64,000 nt of DNA from Bacteroidales bacterium (GTDB taxonomy: Bacteria > Bacteroidota > Bacteroidia > Bacteroidales > Muribaculaceae): contig SUXI01000002.1 of assembly GCA_015060975.1 (NCBI GenBank), positions 1 to 64,000 on the forward strand, read 5' to 3'. Below the pieces are notes generated by a model that worked only from the letters and a program-made list of their open reading frames with translations, made no database searches and was not told where the DNA came from. This document shows, in pieces, positions 24,964 through 34,666 of this stretch (position 1 is the stretch's first letter; each line of letters begins with the position of its first letter). The translations under genes and the position numbers were made by a program.

Positions 24964-26301
24964 CTAAATCATCCCAGTCATATAGAAAGGTAGATACATT
25001 AACTCATTTTCTCCAACCTTAAGGTCCTTTTTATAGAGTAAATAACTATTCTTAATTCTTCCCGAGTATTTTGCTCTGAAAGCATCAAGTGATGCATGAG
25101 CTTTGTATCCAGATGATTTAACCTCAATCGGGCAAATCTTATTACCTCGTGATAACAAGAAATCAATTTCATAGGAATGTTTCTCGTCCTTTTCAAATGT
25201 GTAATAAAACAACTTATTACCTGAAGCGGTAAGCATTTGGGCCACAAGATTCTCATAGATATAACCGAGATTAGCCTCCAACTTATCTGCCAATAACTTT
25301 TGATAGATAACATTCTCAGCAAAATCTTTATCCCAAAACGCCATCGTCACGAATAACCCTGTATCTGCAACAAAGAGTTTATACTTTGATATATCCTGTG
25401 TAAATGACATGCCAACATTTGGATCATTCGAGTGATATGATACAAGGACTGCTTTACTATCCTCAAGGTTGATAAGCATTTCCTCTTCAGTACTATCCTC
25501 TAATTTCCCCACAACAGCATTGGTATAATAGCGAGATGAGTTCTTGCTGAGTTGGGCTGGAATTGCCATAAACAACTTGCTTAATTTGCCTGTTGCATTA
25601 ATCTTCAAAAAGTCGTCCGAATACAACTTTATGATTCTTCGCTTCACAGCATCCACCTTGGCAAGATTGTTTGTATCGAGATATTCATTTACTGCTTGTG
25701 GCATTCCACCAACAAGCATATAAAGTCTTAAATCTCTTTGTTTTGTACGATGTGCTGCACCTAAAGGCATTCGTTTTTCGTAAAATGTCTTAATTAAAGG
25801 AATAGAAACGGTATCGCCTAATGCCCAACGGAACTCTTCAAAGTCCATCGGGTACATATCTATCTGTTCTTCCTCACTTGGAATTGTGATTCCCTTTGTG
25901 TTTTGTTTAATGCTGATGAGTGATCCGGTCTCTATGTAGTCGTACCTGCCATCTTGTACAAGATATTTAATAGCTTGTCTTGCATTCGGACACTTTTGTA
26001 CCTCATCAAATATGATGACAGATTTACGCTTTTCTAAAACGACATTGTATATGGTTTGTAATTGAAGAAATATAAAATCCAAGTCCATTAAATCATTAAA
26101 TAATGACTTAACAGTAGCAGATGCCTTATTGAAATCTATAATCAAATACGACGAGTATTCTCTTTTTGCAAACTCTTCAACTATTGTCGATTTGCCGATA
26201 CGTCTAGCACCTTGTATCATCAAAGCACTTTTTCCATTAGACTCTTGCTTCCATTGAAGAATCATATCGTATATTTTCCTCTTAAAAACTCTCTTTTCCA
26301 T
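24964..26301 (-). CDS. AAA_14/DUF4143 family ATPase, 445 aa
   Basis: The N-terminal AAA domain has Walker A GARRIGKST (about 31-39) and Walker B SVIIFDEVQ. The usual ETGSLIS segment follows, and the C-terminal DUF4143 domain contains the nuclease-like YEIDFLLSRGNKICPIEVKSS (D...ExK). These single-gene ATPases are abundant in Bacteroidales and their role is not settled; regulatory, toxin-related and defence roles have been suggested. The gene stands alone. Its upstream region carries repeated CCCCGAAAT motifs, which could serve autoregulation. The end lies about 38 bases from the convergent BspA operon terminator. Confidence 0.9.
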   Translation of the reverse strand: MEKRVFKRKIYDMILQWKQESNGKSALMIQGARRIGKSTIVEEFAKREYSSYLIIDFNKASATVKSLFNDLMDLDFIFLQLQTIYNVVLEKRKSVIIFDEVQKCPNARQAIKYLVQDGRYDYIETGSLISIKQNTKGITIPSEEEQIDMYPMDFEEFRWALGDTVSIPLIKTFYEKRMPLGAAHRTKQRDLRLYMLVGGMPQAVNEYLDTNNLAKVDAVKRRIIKLYSDDFLKINATGKLSKLFMAIPAQLSKNSSRYYTNAVVGKLEDSTEEEMLINLEDSKAVLVSYHSNDPNVGMSFTQDISKYKLFVADTGLFVTMAFWDKDFAENVIYQKLLADKLEANLGYIYENLVAQMLTASGNKLFYYTFEKDEKHSYEIDFLLSRGNKICPIEVKSSGYKAHASLDAFRAKYSGRIKNSYLLYKKDLKVGENELMYLPFYMTGMI

Positions 26302-26812
26302 ATTTTCAAATACTATTTCAGATGCAAAATTAAAGCATTTTTCATTTCCCGCAAATTCAAAACATTAAAAACCGCCATTTCCCCGAAATTTATTTTATAA
26401 GATTCTGCCATTTCCCCGAAATTTGAGTTTTAAAATTGCAGAACTAGAACATCGGATTTGTAAATTTATCTCTTTTTACCCCGAAATCCACCTATTATAT
26501 TTTTTAGGACGCTTTTTTGTATCATAATTGATTTTGTTCTATCGGGAGAACAGTAGATGTATTTTTCGTTCTGCATGCAAAATAAAAAGGCAAAAAATGA
26601 AAAGTAAGTATCAAAAGATGTTAAAAAGAAAATTAAGGAAAGCTCTTAACAATACTATGGATTTTCATGTTATTAGAATTTTAGAAAATACATCAAACCT
26701 GCATGCAATTATAATGTTGGTTAATTTTGGGGCAAAATTTATCTGTTCTTGAATTTTTCAATAAAAGAACAGGTTGTGCCGATTGTCGGTGGATTTTTAT
26801 GTGCGACGAGAT
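26302..26812. other. Intergenic region with repeated GCCATTTCCCCGAAATTT motif
   Basis: This 511-base region upstream of the DUF4143 ATPase contains an exact 18-base direct repeat at 26374-26391 and 26407-26424 (period 33). Shorter relatives lie near 26344 (ATTTCCCGCAAATTC) and 26480 (ACCCCGAAATCC). They probably lie in the ATPase promoter on the minus strand. A short rightward open frame (26528-26752) has no recognisable features and I do not call it a gene. Nothing else is evident. Confidence 0.55.
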
Positions 26813-27688
26813 TTATTTTTTCTTTTTGAGAGTGCTCCAGTAGTGGAAGCGACATTGAGATTCCACTTCGTTTTCGATTTCGTCGGGGAGCGAAGAGAAG
26901 AAATCGAGACCGGTGATGCGTTCTACTTCGTCGATGCTCGCGGCCGATGCTTGCATGCCTCCGGTCACTTTGCCGTTGGGCATAATGAATCCAATGCCAC
27001 GAGGCGATTCAACATAAGGGGAAAGTATCACTTTGAAAAACCGTTGAGGTACGGCTACGCGTGAGTCGCCTATATATTCTTCAATGGGGTCGGTGAGAAC
27101 CGGTCCACAAACGATGATAATCGCACTATCAATTTCAGCCCATTGACGGCATTTTTCTTCGAGGCGTTTCCACGCTCCGGTGTTGAGCGTTTTGGCTTGT
27201 GGGCACATATTTGTCATGTAGAATGATTCGTCCATTGCTTTCTTGCTCCATTTCATGTCGCCTGCAGGTGCCATGTGTCCCCGGTCATAGCCCGAATAGG
27301 AGTAGTCCCATTTTTCGGCCGAACCTGCGACATTATCATCACTACGAAAGTTGTCTTTGCGAGGGAGCGCGCCTGCCACTTCGGTTGCCGTGAGTTCCCA
27401 TGACACCCAATTGGGGATATGCAAGTCTTTGTTAAACGAGAGTGTCATTCCTTCGTAATTGACAATTTCTTCAGACTGAGAATTTTCTTTTGCAACCATT
27501 AGCAATTCATGTGACGATGAGGTTAATCTTATCTTCTTTGCGACCTCATCTATAGCTACACAATCACTAAAATACCATCCTCCTAAAGCCACAACGACAA
27601 GTGTCAAGAACCACATAATACAACGTATCATCTTATTCCCCTTTTGCGACTTGCGCCGGCTTCTTGTATTTTTTTTAACCTTAGACAT
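26813..27688 (-). CDS. Membrane-anchored DNA/RNA non-specific endonuclease (NUC1/NucA type)
   Basis: A basic N-terminus and a single membrane helix (about residues 20-40, MIRCIMWFLTLVVVALGGWYF) anchor the enzyme with its catalytic domain outside the cytoplasm. The domain shows the beta-beta-alpha-metal signature YDRGHMAPAGDM with the catalytic His, then TNMCPQAKTLN with the metal-binding Asn, and WSTLKKKK at the end. Such enzymes degrade DNA or RNA outside the cytoplasm, for nutrition or against incoming DNA. At 291 aa the length is normal. A candidate promoter (TTG-N21-TACTTTTG) lies on the minus strand at 27756-27725. Confidence 0.92.
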   Translation of the reverse strand: MSKVKKNTRSRRKSQKGNKMIRCIMWFLTLVVVALGGWYFSDCVAIDEVAKKIRLTSSSHELLMVAKENSQSEEIVNYEGMTLSFNKDLHIPNWVSWELTATEVAGALPRKDNFRSDDNVAGSAEKWDYSYSGYDRGHMAPAGDMKWSKKAMDESFYMTNMCPQAKTLNTGAWKRLEEKCRQWAEIDSAIIIVCGPVLTDPIEEYIGDSRVAVPQRFFKVILSPYVESPRGIGFIMPNGKVTGGMQASAASIDEVERITGLDFFSSLPDEIENEVESQCRFHYWSTLKKKK

Positions 27689-27724
27689 CTCAAAAACATT
27701 AAAAACAAGTATTCAAATCTATTA

Positions 27725-27756
27725 CAAAAGTAGTAAAAAACTCGATATTGCCACAA
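27725..27756 (-). promoter_or_regulatory. Promoter candidate of the nuclease gene
   Basis: TTG (27756-27754) and TACTTTTG (27732-27725) are separated by 21 bases on the minus strand. This is a good fit to the Bacteroidetes consensus, 37 bases before the ATG. Confidence 0.5.
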
Positions 27757-27930
27757 CCTCATGAATCATTAAATCTCCCAAATTATCAATAAGTATATAT
27801 TTACATATCGCTTACAAAAGCGACATTCTGAATACTTTTTCACTATCATTATTCATTTTTCCACTATTGGACAATAGATTTTATAGAAAAAAGGCGTAAT
27901 TTTGTACCCATATTTACCAATTTTTAAAGT

Positions 27931-29781
27931 TTGATAGTGTCACTAATCTTACGTCTTTGCATTTTATATCTTCTTTTTGTATTTGTCTTTGCAATACAAA
28001 AACCATTATTCATGCTATTCCATAGCGACATTTATGCTAATGCGACTTTTACCGATTTCATAGAAGTCATTTACAACGGGCTCCCTCTCGACAATTCAAT
28101 GGCCGGATATTTAACTATTATTCCGGGGTTTCTATTAATCGCGTCTCAGTGGGTTAAGAAAATTTGTGTTATACAAAATATTTCAAAGATATATTTTACC
28201 ATAATTGCTATAATTATATCTTTTGCGTTATGCCTTGATTTGGTATTATACGAATATTGGGGATTCAGGCTTGACATGACTCCATTTTTCTACTTTACAA
28301 CTTCACCCGAAGCAGCAATGGCAAGCGCCACCTATCTTCAAATAATCATAGGGCTAATATCGGTAACGGTAATTGCGATTAGCATATCCTGGCTGTTAAA
28401 CAAATCGTTTACAAGCAAACTAAAATACGACTTCAATTATAATACTAAAACAAGGATAAAAAACACCGGCATATTAGTGTTACTTATAGGGGCATTATTT
28501 ATCCCAATACGCGGGGGATTCACTGTTGCCACTATGAATCTAAGCGCAGTCTATTATAGTCAAAATCAAGAATTAAATCATGCCGCCATAAATCCGTTAT
28601 TCAGTTTTATGTATTCGGCGACACATCAAAATAATTTTTCTTCTCAATTCCGCTACTTTGACAATGACAAAGCAACTGATATTTTCAAAGAAATAACAAG
28701 CTCATCCTACTCCTCTCTCCCCGACAGCATTACATGCATATTAAAGAACAAACGCCCCGATATATATCTCATAATTTTAGAAAGTTTTTCGTCTCACTTA
28801 TTAAAATCGCTAAATGGAAGAGAACCAATAGCGACTCATATTGATTCTTTAGCAACAACAGGCATATTGTTTTCTAATTTTTATGCCAACGGCATACGCA
28901 CCGACCGTGGCATTCCCGCTATCTTAAGTGGCTACCCCGCCCTACCCAATACCAGCATCATGAAATATGTCGATAAAACAGACAATTTACCCTCAATAGC
29001 CCGCTCGTTAAAACAAAATGGATGGGAAACAACATATTACTATGGAGGAGATGCAAATTTCACAAACATGCACGCCTATTTGGTATCATCGGGATTCAGA
29101 CACATCATAAGCGACAAAGACTTCCCTATAGGTGAAAGGTTAAGCAAATGGGGGGTACACGACCACTTAGTATTCAATCGTTGCCTCAACGACATATCTT
29201 CGTGCGAATCATCGGCTCCACAATTCCGTGTAATACAAACATCGAGCAGTCATGAACCATTTGAAGTCCCATTCAAAAAACTTGATAACAACCGTGCCAA
29301 CGCATTTGCATACACAGATAGTTGCGTGGGGGATTTCACAAATCATCTTAAAGATATTGGGAAATGGGAAAATTCGCTAATAATACTTGTTCCCGACCAT
29401 TATGGAGCCTATCCTCAAAAATTGCATTCTAAGATTGATCGACACCGCATACCACTTATTTTCACAGGTGGAGCAATAACCAATGCTATGAGAATAGCAA
29501 CAACTGGGTCACAAATCGACATTGCCGCAACTATATTATCTCAACTCGACATCAGCCACAAAGAGTTTATATTCAGCAAGAACCTTTTTAAAGAACATAT
29601 TCCACACTATGCGTTCATCACATCTCCATCAATGTTTGGAATGGTGGAAAATGACAATTATATAATATATGATTTTGACTCAGATAACATAATTGAGACA
29701 AATGGTAATAATAGCCAACATCTTTTAAAAAATAGCAAGGCTTTTGTCCAGAAATTATATGATGATATTGACAATCGATAA
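27931..29781 (+). CDS. LTA synthase family (sulfatase-fold) membrane transferase, 616 aa
   Basis: Five hydrophobic helices (first at about 3-20, last near 178-196) precede a periplasmic sulfatase-fold domain from about residue 270. ILESFSS and GIRTDRGIPAILSG contain the metal ligand Glu and the nucleophile Thr, and SSSHEPFEVP and LVPDHYGAY carry the remaining metal ligands. LtaS relatives transfer glycerol-phosphate or similar headgroups from phospholipid; in a Gram-negative cell the acceptor is unknown, probably lipid A, a glycan or a lipid. The frame is closed upstream by TAA at 27925, so the start is TTG 27931 or GTG 27937. TAATTTTG at 27897-27904 is a -7 candidate. A PAP2 phosphatase follows after 23 bases. 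Confidence 0.85.
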   Translation: MIVSLILRLCILYLLFVFVFAIQKPLFMLFHSDIYANATFTDFIEVIYNGLPLDNSMAGYLTIIPGFLLIASQWVKKICVIQNISKIYFTIIAIIISFALCLDLVLYEYWGFRLDMTPFFYFTTSPEAAMASATYLQIIIGLISVTVIAISISWLLNKSFTSKLKYDFNYNTKTRIKNTGILVLLIGALFIPIRGGFTVATMNLSAVYYSQNQELNHAAINPLFSFMYSATHQNNFSSQFRYFDNDKATDIFKEITSSSYSSLPDSITCILKNKRPDIYLIILESFSSHLLKSLNGREPIATHIDSLATTGILFSNFYANGIRTDRGIPAILSGYPALPNTSIMKYVDKTDNLPSIARSLKQNGWETTYYYGGDANFTNMHAYLVSSGFRHIISDKDFPIGERLSKWGVHDHLVFNRCLNDISSCESSAPQFRVIQTSSSHEPFEVPFKKLDNNRANAFAYTDSCVGDFTNHLKDIGKWENSLIILVPDHYGAYPQKLHSKIDRHRIPLIFTGGAITNAMRIATTGSQIDIAATILSQLDISHKEFIFSKNLFKEHIPHYAFITSPSMFGMVENDNYIIYDFDSDNIIETNGNNSQHLLKNSKAFVQKLYDDIDNR

Positions 29782-29804
29782 TATTAACAAAAATCAAATA
29801 AACC

Positions 29805-30518
29805 GTGATTGACTTTTTAATCGACATAGACTCTCAAATATTTCTATTTTTCAATAGTCTTCATTTACCATATTTCGACCATTTCATGATGGCATTTACC
29901 GGCAAAATCATTTGGGTACCGATGTATGCTTCAATTTTATATATTTTGTTTCGCCGATTTGGTTGGAAAGCAGCATTATGCTATACCATAGCAATTCCTC
30001 TTGTTATTTTTTGTACCGACCAATTATGCGCTTCTGTTATTAGACCTTGGATTGAGCGTCTTCGACCGTCAAACCCCAACAATCCCATTAGTACCCTTGT
30101 TCATATTGTAGATGGATATCGTGGTGGCAGATATGGATTTCCCTCATGCCACGCCGCCAATTCATTTGCATTGGCTATGTTCCTTGTATTTTTATTTGCA
30201 AAACGCCGATTCACAATATTTATCCTTTCTTGGGCTTTTATCAACTCATATTCTCGTCTTTATTTGGGCGTACATTATCCAGGAGATTTAATTATTGGAG
30301 CCATGGTAGGTAGTTGTATCGGATATTTTGGTTATCGATTAGCCAAGAGCGTATCGAAATTATTCGCTTGCTCCCGCGATTATGAGCATCGACATTTCTA
30401 CGACAAGCTATCAATCGGCAACACAGCCATCTCCTACCAACTATCAGATATTATGATTGCAAATGGAGCATTCATCACATTTGCAATATCAATCTACTCT
30501 TTTTTCGCTTGGCTTTAA
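29805..30518 (+). CDS. PAP2-family phosphatase, integral membrane, 237 aa
   Basis: The three motifs of the lipid phosphatase family are present: WIERLRPSNP, PSCHAANSFA (Cys in place of the usual Gly of PSGH) and SRLYLGVHYPGD. Five to six membrane helices surround them. It could dephosphorylate undecaprenyl-PP, phosphatidylglycerol-phosphate or lipid A. The gene follows the LtaS-like gene closely and is probably co-transcribed, so it may recycle a lipid product of that enzyme. The start is GTG at 29805. The C-terminal 60 residues, with a further helix, extend beyond the core domain. Confidence 0.88.
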   Translation: MIDFLIDIDSQIFLFFNSLHLPYFDHFMMAFTGKIIWVPMYASILYILFRRFGWKAALCYTIAIPLVIFCTDQLCASVIRPWIERLRPSNPNNPISTLVHIVDGYRGGRYGFPSCHAANSFALAMFLVFLFAKRRFTIFILSWAFINSYSRLYLGVHYPGDLIIGAMVGSCIGYFGYRLAKSVSKLFACSRDYEHRHFYDKLSIGNTAISYQLSDIMIANGAFITFAISIYSFFAWL

Positions 30519-30525
30519 CACCTCA

Positions 30526-31440
30526 CTAAACATTCTCAATCAATGACATAGCTTGTTCAAAAGCTAATTGAGGCGAAAGTAATTTCAAATTTTCATCACG
30601 TTTATACCATGTGAGTTGTTTCTTTGCATATACACGCGTATTTTTCCCTATTCGAGCCACGGCTGTGTCATAATCCATCACTCCGTCGAAATAAGCAAAC
30701 ATCTCTTTGTAGCCCACCGTATTAAGCGAATTAAGATGACGTAGGTGGAACACCGAGCGAGCCTCTTGTTCAAGACCGGCAGTTATCATTGCATCTACAC
30801 GACGATTAATGCGACCAAACAACGTTTCACGGTCGTAGTCAAGAGCCATTTTCACTATGCGGAATGGCCGTTCCTTAACTTTACCGGTGCGTAACGATGA
30901 ATATGGCTCTCCGGCTTGCATAGTTATTTCAATAGCATGCACCAACCTTTTATGATTGTTCAAATCTACTTGATTATAATAATCGGGGTCAATACGCAGC
31001 AATGTATCACGCAATAATTTTACACCTCCTTCTTGATATATCATCATTGCTTTTGCACGAATTTCGGGAGTGATTGTAGGCAGTTCATCAATGCCTTTTG
31101 TAACAGCATCAACATACATCATAGAACCTCCACATATCACTACATAATCATTATCTTGCCACAATTGGGGCAACAGCCGCATCACGTCTGCTTCATATTG
31201 CGCCGCACTATAATAATCCTCAAGCGAAAGCGTCCCAACAAAATGATGCGGCACCAAAGCTAATTGCTCGGCAGTGGGAGCGGCTGTTCCTATTGGTATT
31301 TCACGATAGAGTTGACGAGAGTCGGCCGATAAAATATGGCACCCATAATGGAGTGCCAATTTTATAGCCAAATCGGTTTTACCCGACCCCGTTGGACCGG
31401 TAACAACAATTAATGTTTTATTATGATTTACGTTCTGCAA
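30526..31440 (-). CDS. miaA: tRNA dimethylallyltransferase
   Basis: MiaA transfers a dimethylallyl group to A37 of tRNAs reading UNN codons. The P-loop [31 protein letters not shown], the [20 protein letters not shown] segment and GTNTVGYKE-like [15 protein letters not shown] are all typical. The length (304 aa) is normal. The start overlaps the end of pepT by 20 bases, so the two are co-transcribed. The mtaB gene nearby encodes another enzyme acting on A37. Confidence 0.96.
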   Translation of the reverse strand: MQNVNHNKTLIVVTGPTGSGKTDLAIKLALHYGCHILSADSRQLYREIPIGTAAPTAEQLALVPHHFVGTLSLEDYYSAAQYEADVMRLLPQLWQDNDYVVICGGSMMYVDAVTKGIDELPTITPEIRAKAMMIYQEGGVKLLRDTLLRIDPDYYNQVDLNNHKRLVHAIEITMQAGEPYSSLRTGKVKERPFRIVKMALDYDRETLFGRINRRVDAMITAGLEQEARSVFHLRHLNSLNTVGYKEMFAYFDGVMDYDTAVARIGKNTRVYAKKQLTWYKRDENLKLLSPQLAFEQAMSLIENV

Positions 31441-32647
31441 CGAGTTTTACTATTTCTACAATTACCTGAGTTGCTTTTTCCATTGAAGGAATAGGCACAA
31501 ATTCATAACGACCATGGAAATTCAATCCCCCTGCAAAGATATTGGGACAAGGAAGACCCTTGAATGAAAGTTGAGCACCGTCAGTTCCCCCGCGAATAGG
31601 CACAACCTTAGGTGTAACGTCAGCATTGCGCATCGCCTGTTCAGCAATTTCAATCACATGCATCACAGGTTCAATCTTTTCACGCATATTATAATATTGG
31701 TCTTTCAATTCAAGCGAAGCACAATCAGGAAACTCCTTATTGATTTTTCGAGTGAGATGTTCAAATTCTTTCTTGCGACGTTCAAATCGGTCTCTATCAT
31801 GATCACGAATTATATAAGTCAACACAGCTTTCTCTACATCACCTTCAATTCCAATTAAATGATAAAATCCTTCATAACCTTCGGTATGTTCAGGTGTTTC
31901 CCAACGTGGCAACATGATAGCAAATTGTGTAGCCACACGCAATGAGTTAATCATCTTATGTTTGGCATATCCGGGGTGTACGTTACGGCCTTTGAATGTC
32001 ACCTTAGCTACAGCTGCGTTGAAGTTTTCATATTCAAGTTCACCAATTTCACCACCATCCATTGTGTAAGCCCAATCGGCACCAAATTTTTCCACGTCAA
32101 ATTTATGTGCGCCAAGACCGATTTCTTCATCGGGATTAAATGCAATGCGAATATCTCCATGCTTAATTTCGGGGTGAACCATAAGATATTCCATCGCAGT
32201 GATAATTTCGGCAATACCGGCTTTGTCATCAGCGCCAAGGAGCGTATTACCATCGGTAACAATCAAATCTTGACCGGTATAATGAAGCAATTCGGGAAAT
32301 TGATTTGGAGACAACACTATATTCTTTTCTACATTGAGAACAATGTCGCTACCATCATAACCTTTGACAATGCGTGGATTTACATGACGCCCCGACATAT
32401 CGGGCGATGTGTCCAGGTGAGCGATAAATCCTATTGTAGGCACTTCATCTGAACAGTTGCCCGGGAGTGTGGCCATGAGATAACCATTTTCGTCAAGCGA
32501 CACATCTTTCAAACCAAGTTCTTTGAGTTTCCTCTCAAGATATTGAGCAAACACCATCTGCCCCGGTGTTGAAGGAGTGAGATTGGTCAATTCATCACTT
32601 TGAGTGTCAAACTTTACATATTCGAGAAAGCGTTCTAATACATTCAT
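31421..32647 (-). CDS. pepT: Peptidase T (tripeptide aminopeptidase)
   Basis: This M20-family zinc peptidase of 408 aa releases the N-terminal residue of tripeptides. Visible motifs are [14 protein letters not shown] (first metal His and Asp), [13 protein letters not shown] (bridging Asp), [10 protein letters not shown] (catalytic Glu) and [43 protein letters not shown], with late metal ligands, also belongs to PepT. I placed the start at ATG 32647 ([14 protein letters not shown]), which is where the family begins; a longer frame upstream is not needed. A TACCTTTG -7 box lies on the minus strand at 32684-32691. Confidence 0.96.
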   Translation of the reverse strand: MNVLERFLEYVKFDTQSDELTNLTPSTPGQMVFAQYLERKLKELGLKDVSLDENGYLMATLPGNCSDEVPTIGFIAHLDTSPDMSGRHVNPRIVKGYDGSDIVLNVEKNIVLSPNQFPELLHYTGQDLIVTDGNTLLGADDKAGIAEIITAMEYLMVHPEIKHGDIRIAFNPDEEIGLGAHKFDVEKFGADWAYTMDGGEIGELEYENFNAAVAKVTFKGRNVHPGYAKHKMINSLRVATQFAIMLPRWETPEHTEGYEGFYHLIGIEGDVEKAVLTYIIRDHDRDRFERRKKEFEHLTRKINKEFPDCASLELKDQYYNMREKIEPVMHVIEIAEQAMRNADVTPKVVPIRGGTDGAQLSFKGLPCPNIFAGGLNFHGRYEFVPIPSMEKATQVIVEIVKLVAERKS

Positions 32648-32763
32648 TTTTTTCAAGAAAGTATATTCAAGGTTAATTTTATGCAAAGGTAGTGAAAATG
32701 AATACAATAAAAAAATTACTCTTATTTTTTATCTTATTTTGACTTCTTTTCAATATAACGGAA

Positions 32764-33771
32764 CTATTTTGTCATGAATTTACCATGTTTTTTACCTCTT
32801 AAATAGTAATCAAAAAGTATGTTGCGTTGACAATCTAATCTTTTCTTCAACAAATCCACCAATGGATGTGATGTATATAACTTGCGCATTGTTTTGAAAT
32901 CTTTATGAGCTAACAAAATTGCATTAGCATTTTTGAAATCAAATGCCATCATAAACTTCAACCACGCAACAGCATCAAGCAATCGTCGTATAAACAAGCG
33001 CCTCCCACGAGATGAATCGGGAAGATTCTTATGCAACATCAACAAATTATTTCGGAAATTGAGATATGTTTTACGAGGATTTGAAGCTGGCAAACTCCCT
33101 CCTCCCAAATGAAATACAACCGACTGCGGAATAGCCACGATTTCATATCCGGCAAGCAATATGCGCCAACATAAATCAATTTCTTCCATGTGAGCGAAAA
33201 AATTCTTATCAAGACCTCCCACATTTAAAAATACGTCAGTCCTCACCATCAACGCAGCTCCTGTTGCCCAAAAAACAGATATAACATCCTCATATTGACC
33301 ATTATCTTTCTCTACTGTATCAAATATGCGTCCTCTACAATAGGGATAACCATTCTTATCAATAAATCCACCGGCAGCTCCCGCATATTCAAAATATTCT
33401 TTATCGGTATATGATTTTATTTTAGGTTGGCAAGCTCCGATATTTGGATTAGAATTCATATACTCATACAATCGATTTACCCATTTAGGAGATGTAGCCA
33501 CATCTGAGTTAAGTAGAACAGCATAGGGATAATTTATCATTTTAATCGCTCGATTATATCCCTCGGCAAATCCATAATTTTCTGAAAATTTTATTAATTT
33601 AACCTGAGGAAACTCAGATTGCAACACCTCAACAGAGGCGTCACTACTCCCATTATCAACAACAAATATATCGGCGATAGTGACATCGGTATTTTCTATT
33701 ACACTTGGAAGGAATTCCTTTAATAGTTTCTCTCCATTCCAATTAAGTATTATTACTGCAACTTTATTCAT
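32764..33771 (-). CDS. Family 2 glycosyltransferase
   Basis: The N-terminal GT-A domain has VAVIILNWNGEKLLKEFLPS, the nucleotide-binding VDNGSSDAS, and NSDVATSPKW with the metal-binding Asp. A later FFAHMEEIDLCWR supplies the catalytic-region acidic pair. This is the WbbL/rhamnosyltransferase-like type; the sugar and acceptor are not determinable. It is the last gene of the nnr-to-GT operon and overlaps the acyltransferase gene by 8 bases. A role in lipopolysaccharide or glycolipid assembly is suggested by that partner. Confidence 0.88.
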   Translation of the reverse strand: MNKVAVIILNWNGEKLLKEFLPSVIENTDVTIADIFVVDNGSSDASVEVLQSEFPQVKLIKFSENYGFAEGYNRAIKMINYPYAVLLNSDVATSPKWVNRLYEYMNSNPNIGACQPKIKSYTDKEYFEYAGAAGGFIDKNGYPYCRGRIFDTVEKDNGQYEDVISVFWATGAALMVRTDVFLNVGGLDKNFFAHMEEIDLCWRILLAGYEIVAIPQSVVFHLGGGSLPASNPRKTYLNFRNNLLMLHKNLPDSSRGRRLFIRRLLDAVAWLKFMMAFDFKNANAILLAHKDFKTMRKLYTSHPLVDLLKKRLDCQRNILFDYYLRGKKHGKFMTK

Positions 33772-34666
33772 TAGGCATTACAACTTTGTTTTTCCATCGG
33801 TTATGTGTCCACAACCATATTGCCGGATTCCGCTTTATCGTATTTTCAAGAAGTTTAACGTATGTATCGGTTATAGACATTTCACTCATCAGAGAAGTAT
33901 CTTCAGTGATTAGTTTTATATCTACTTCATAATACCCCCTTTTCACTTTTTTCATATCAAGATAAACGACTGCCATATCAAGTTTTCGAGCAACTTGTTC
34001 TGTTCCTGTAATTACCGCCGACGGGTGATTTAAAAAATTTACGATATGAGAGGTATCTCCTTTACTTGGTTTTTGATCACTCATAAATCCTGTTATACAT
34101 GGAATTTGTTGGCGACGCAATGTCAACAAGTCTCTCAATACCGATTTTTTCTTTAATGAGCGAGAATTAAATCTACTCCTCAAATTAAGCATATACGCAT
34201 CATACCATTTATTGCGCAATGGTCTATACACTTGACAAAACTCAACATCTTTCCCGGCTCTATGTTTACTCCATAATGTAATTGATGTAACCCATTCCCA
34301 ATTACCACAATGCGAAAAATAAGCCACTATCGAGCGTTTTTCACTAAACAAGCGATCAATAATATCCATATTATTAAACACCATACGTTCTTTGATTTGC
34401 GAATCGCTTATATGTCCTATTTTTATTGTCTCAACTATATAATCAGAAAAATTATGATAAAATTGTCGTTCTATTTTTTTTCGTTCAGAAGTATTGTATT
34501 CAGGACATGATTCTTTAAGGTTTTTCGTTACAATTTTTCGTCGATAGCGCACAACATAATATAATATCACATATATCACATCTGAAATGCCATATAATAT
34601 CCAAAATGGCATTATCGATATTAAATAAAGCAACACTTTTACAGGAACATATTTACCATCTTTCAT
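33764..34666 (-). CDS. LpxL/HtrB-like lipid A acyltransferase
   Basis: The protein (300 aa) has an N-terminal membrane helix (PVKVLLYLISIMPFWILYGIS) and the HX4(D/E) catalytic motif in YFSHCGNWEW. SDQKPSKGD and LWTHNRWKNK near the end are typical of the family. It adds a secondary acyl chain to lipid A at the inner membrane. The start overlaps the mtaB stop by 4 bases, and a GT2 follows, so it is embedded in one operon. It could also act on another glycolipid. Confidence 0.92.
   Translation of the reverse strand: MKDGKYVPVKVLLYLISIMPFWILYGISDVIYVILYYVVRYRRKIVTKNLKESCPEYNTSERKKIERQFYHNFSDYIVETIKIGHISDSQIKERMVFNNMDIIDRLFSEKRSIVAYFSHCGNWEWVTSITLWSKHRAGKDVEFCQVYRPLRNKWYDAYMLNLRSRFNSRSLKKKSVLRDLLTLRRQQIPCITGFMSDQKPSKGDTSHIVNFLNHPSAVITGTEQVARKLDMAVVYLDMKKVKRGYYEVDIKLITEDTSLMSEMSITDTYVKLLENTIKRNPAIWLWTHNRWKNKVVMPNE

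Noticed and set aside
26528-26752. Small rightward gene of up to 74 aa
   Set aside because: No start context, promoter or recognisable sequence; composition is that of the AT-rich intergenic DNA.
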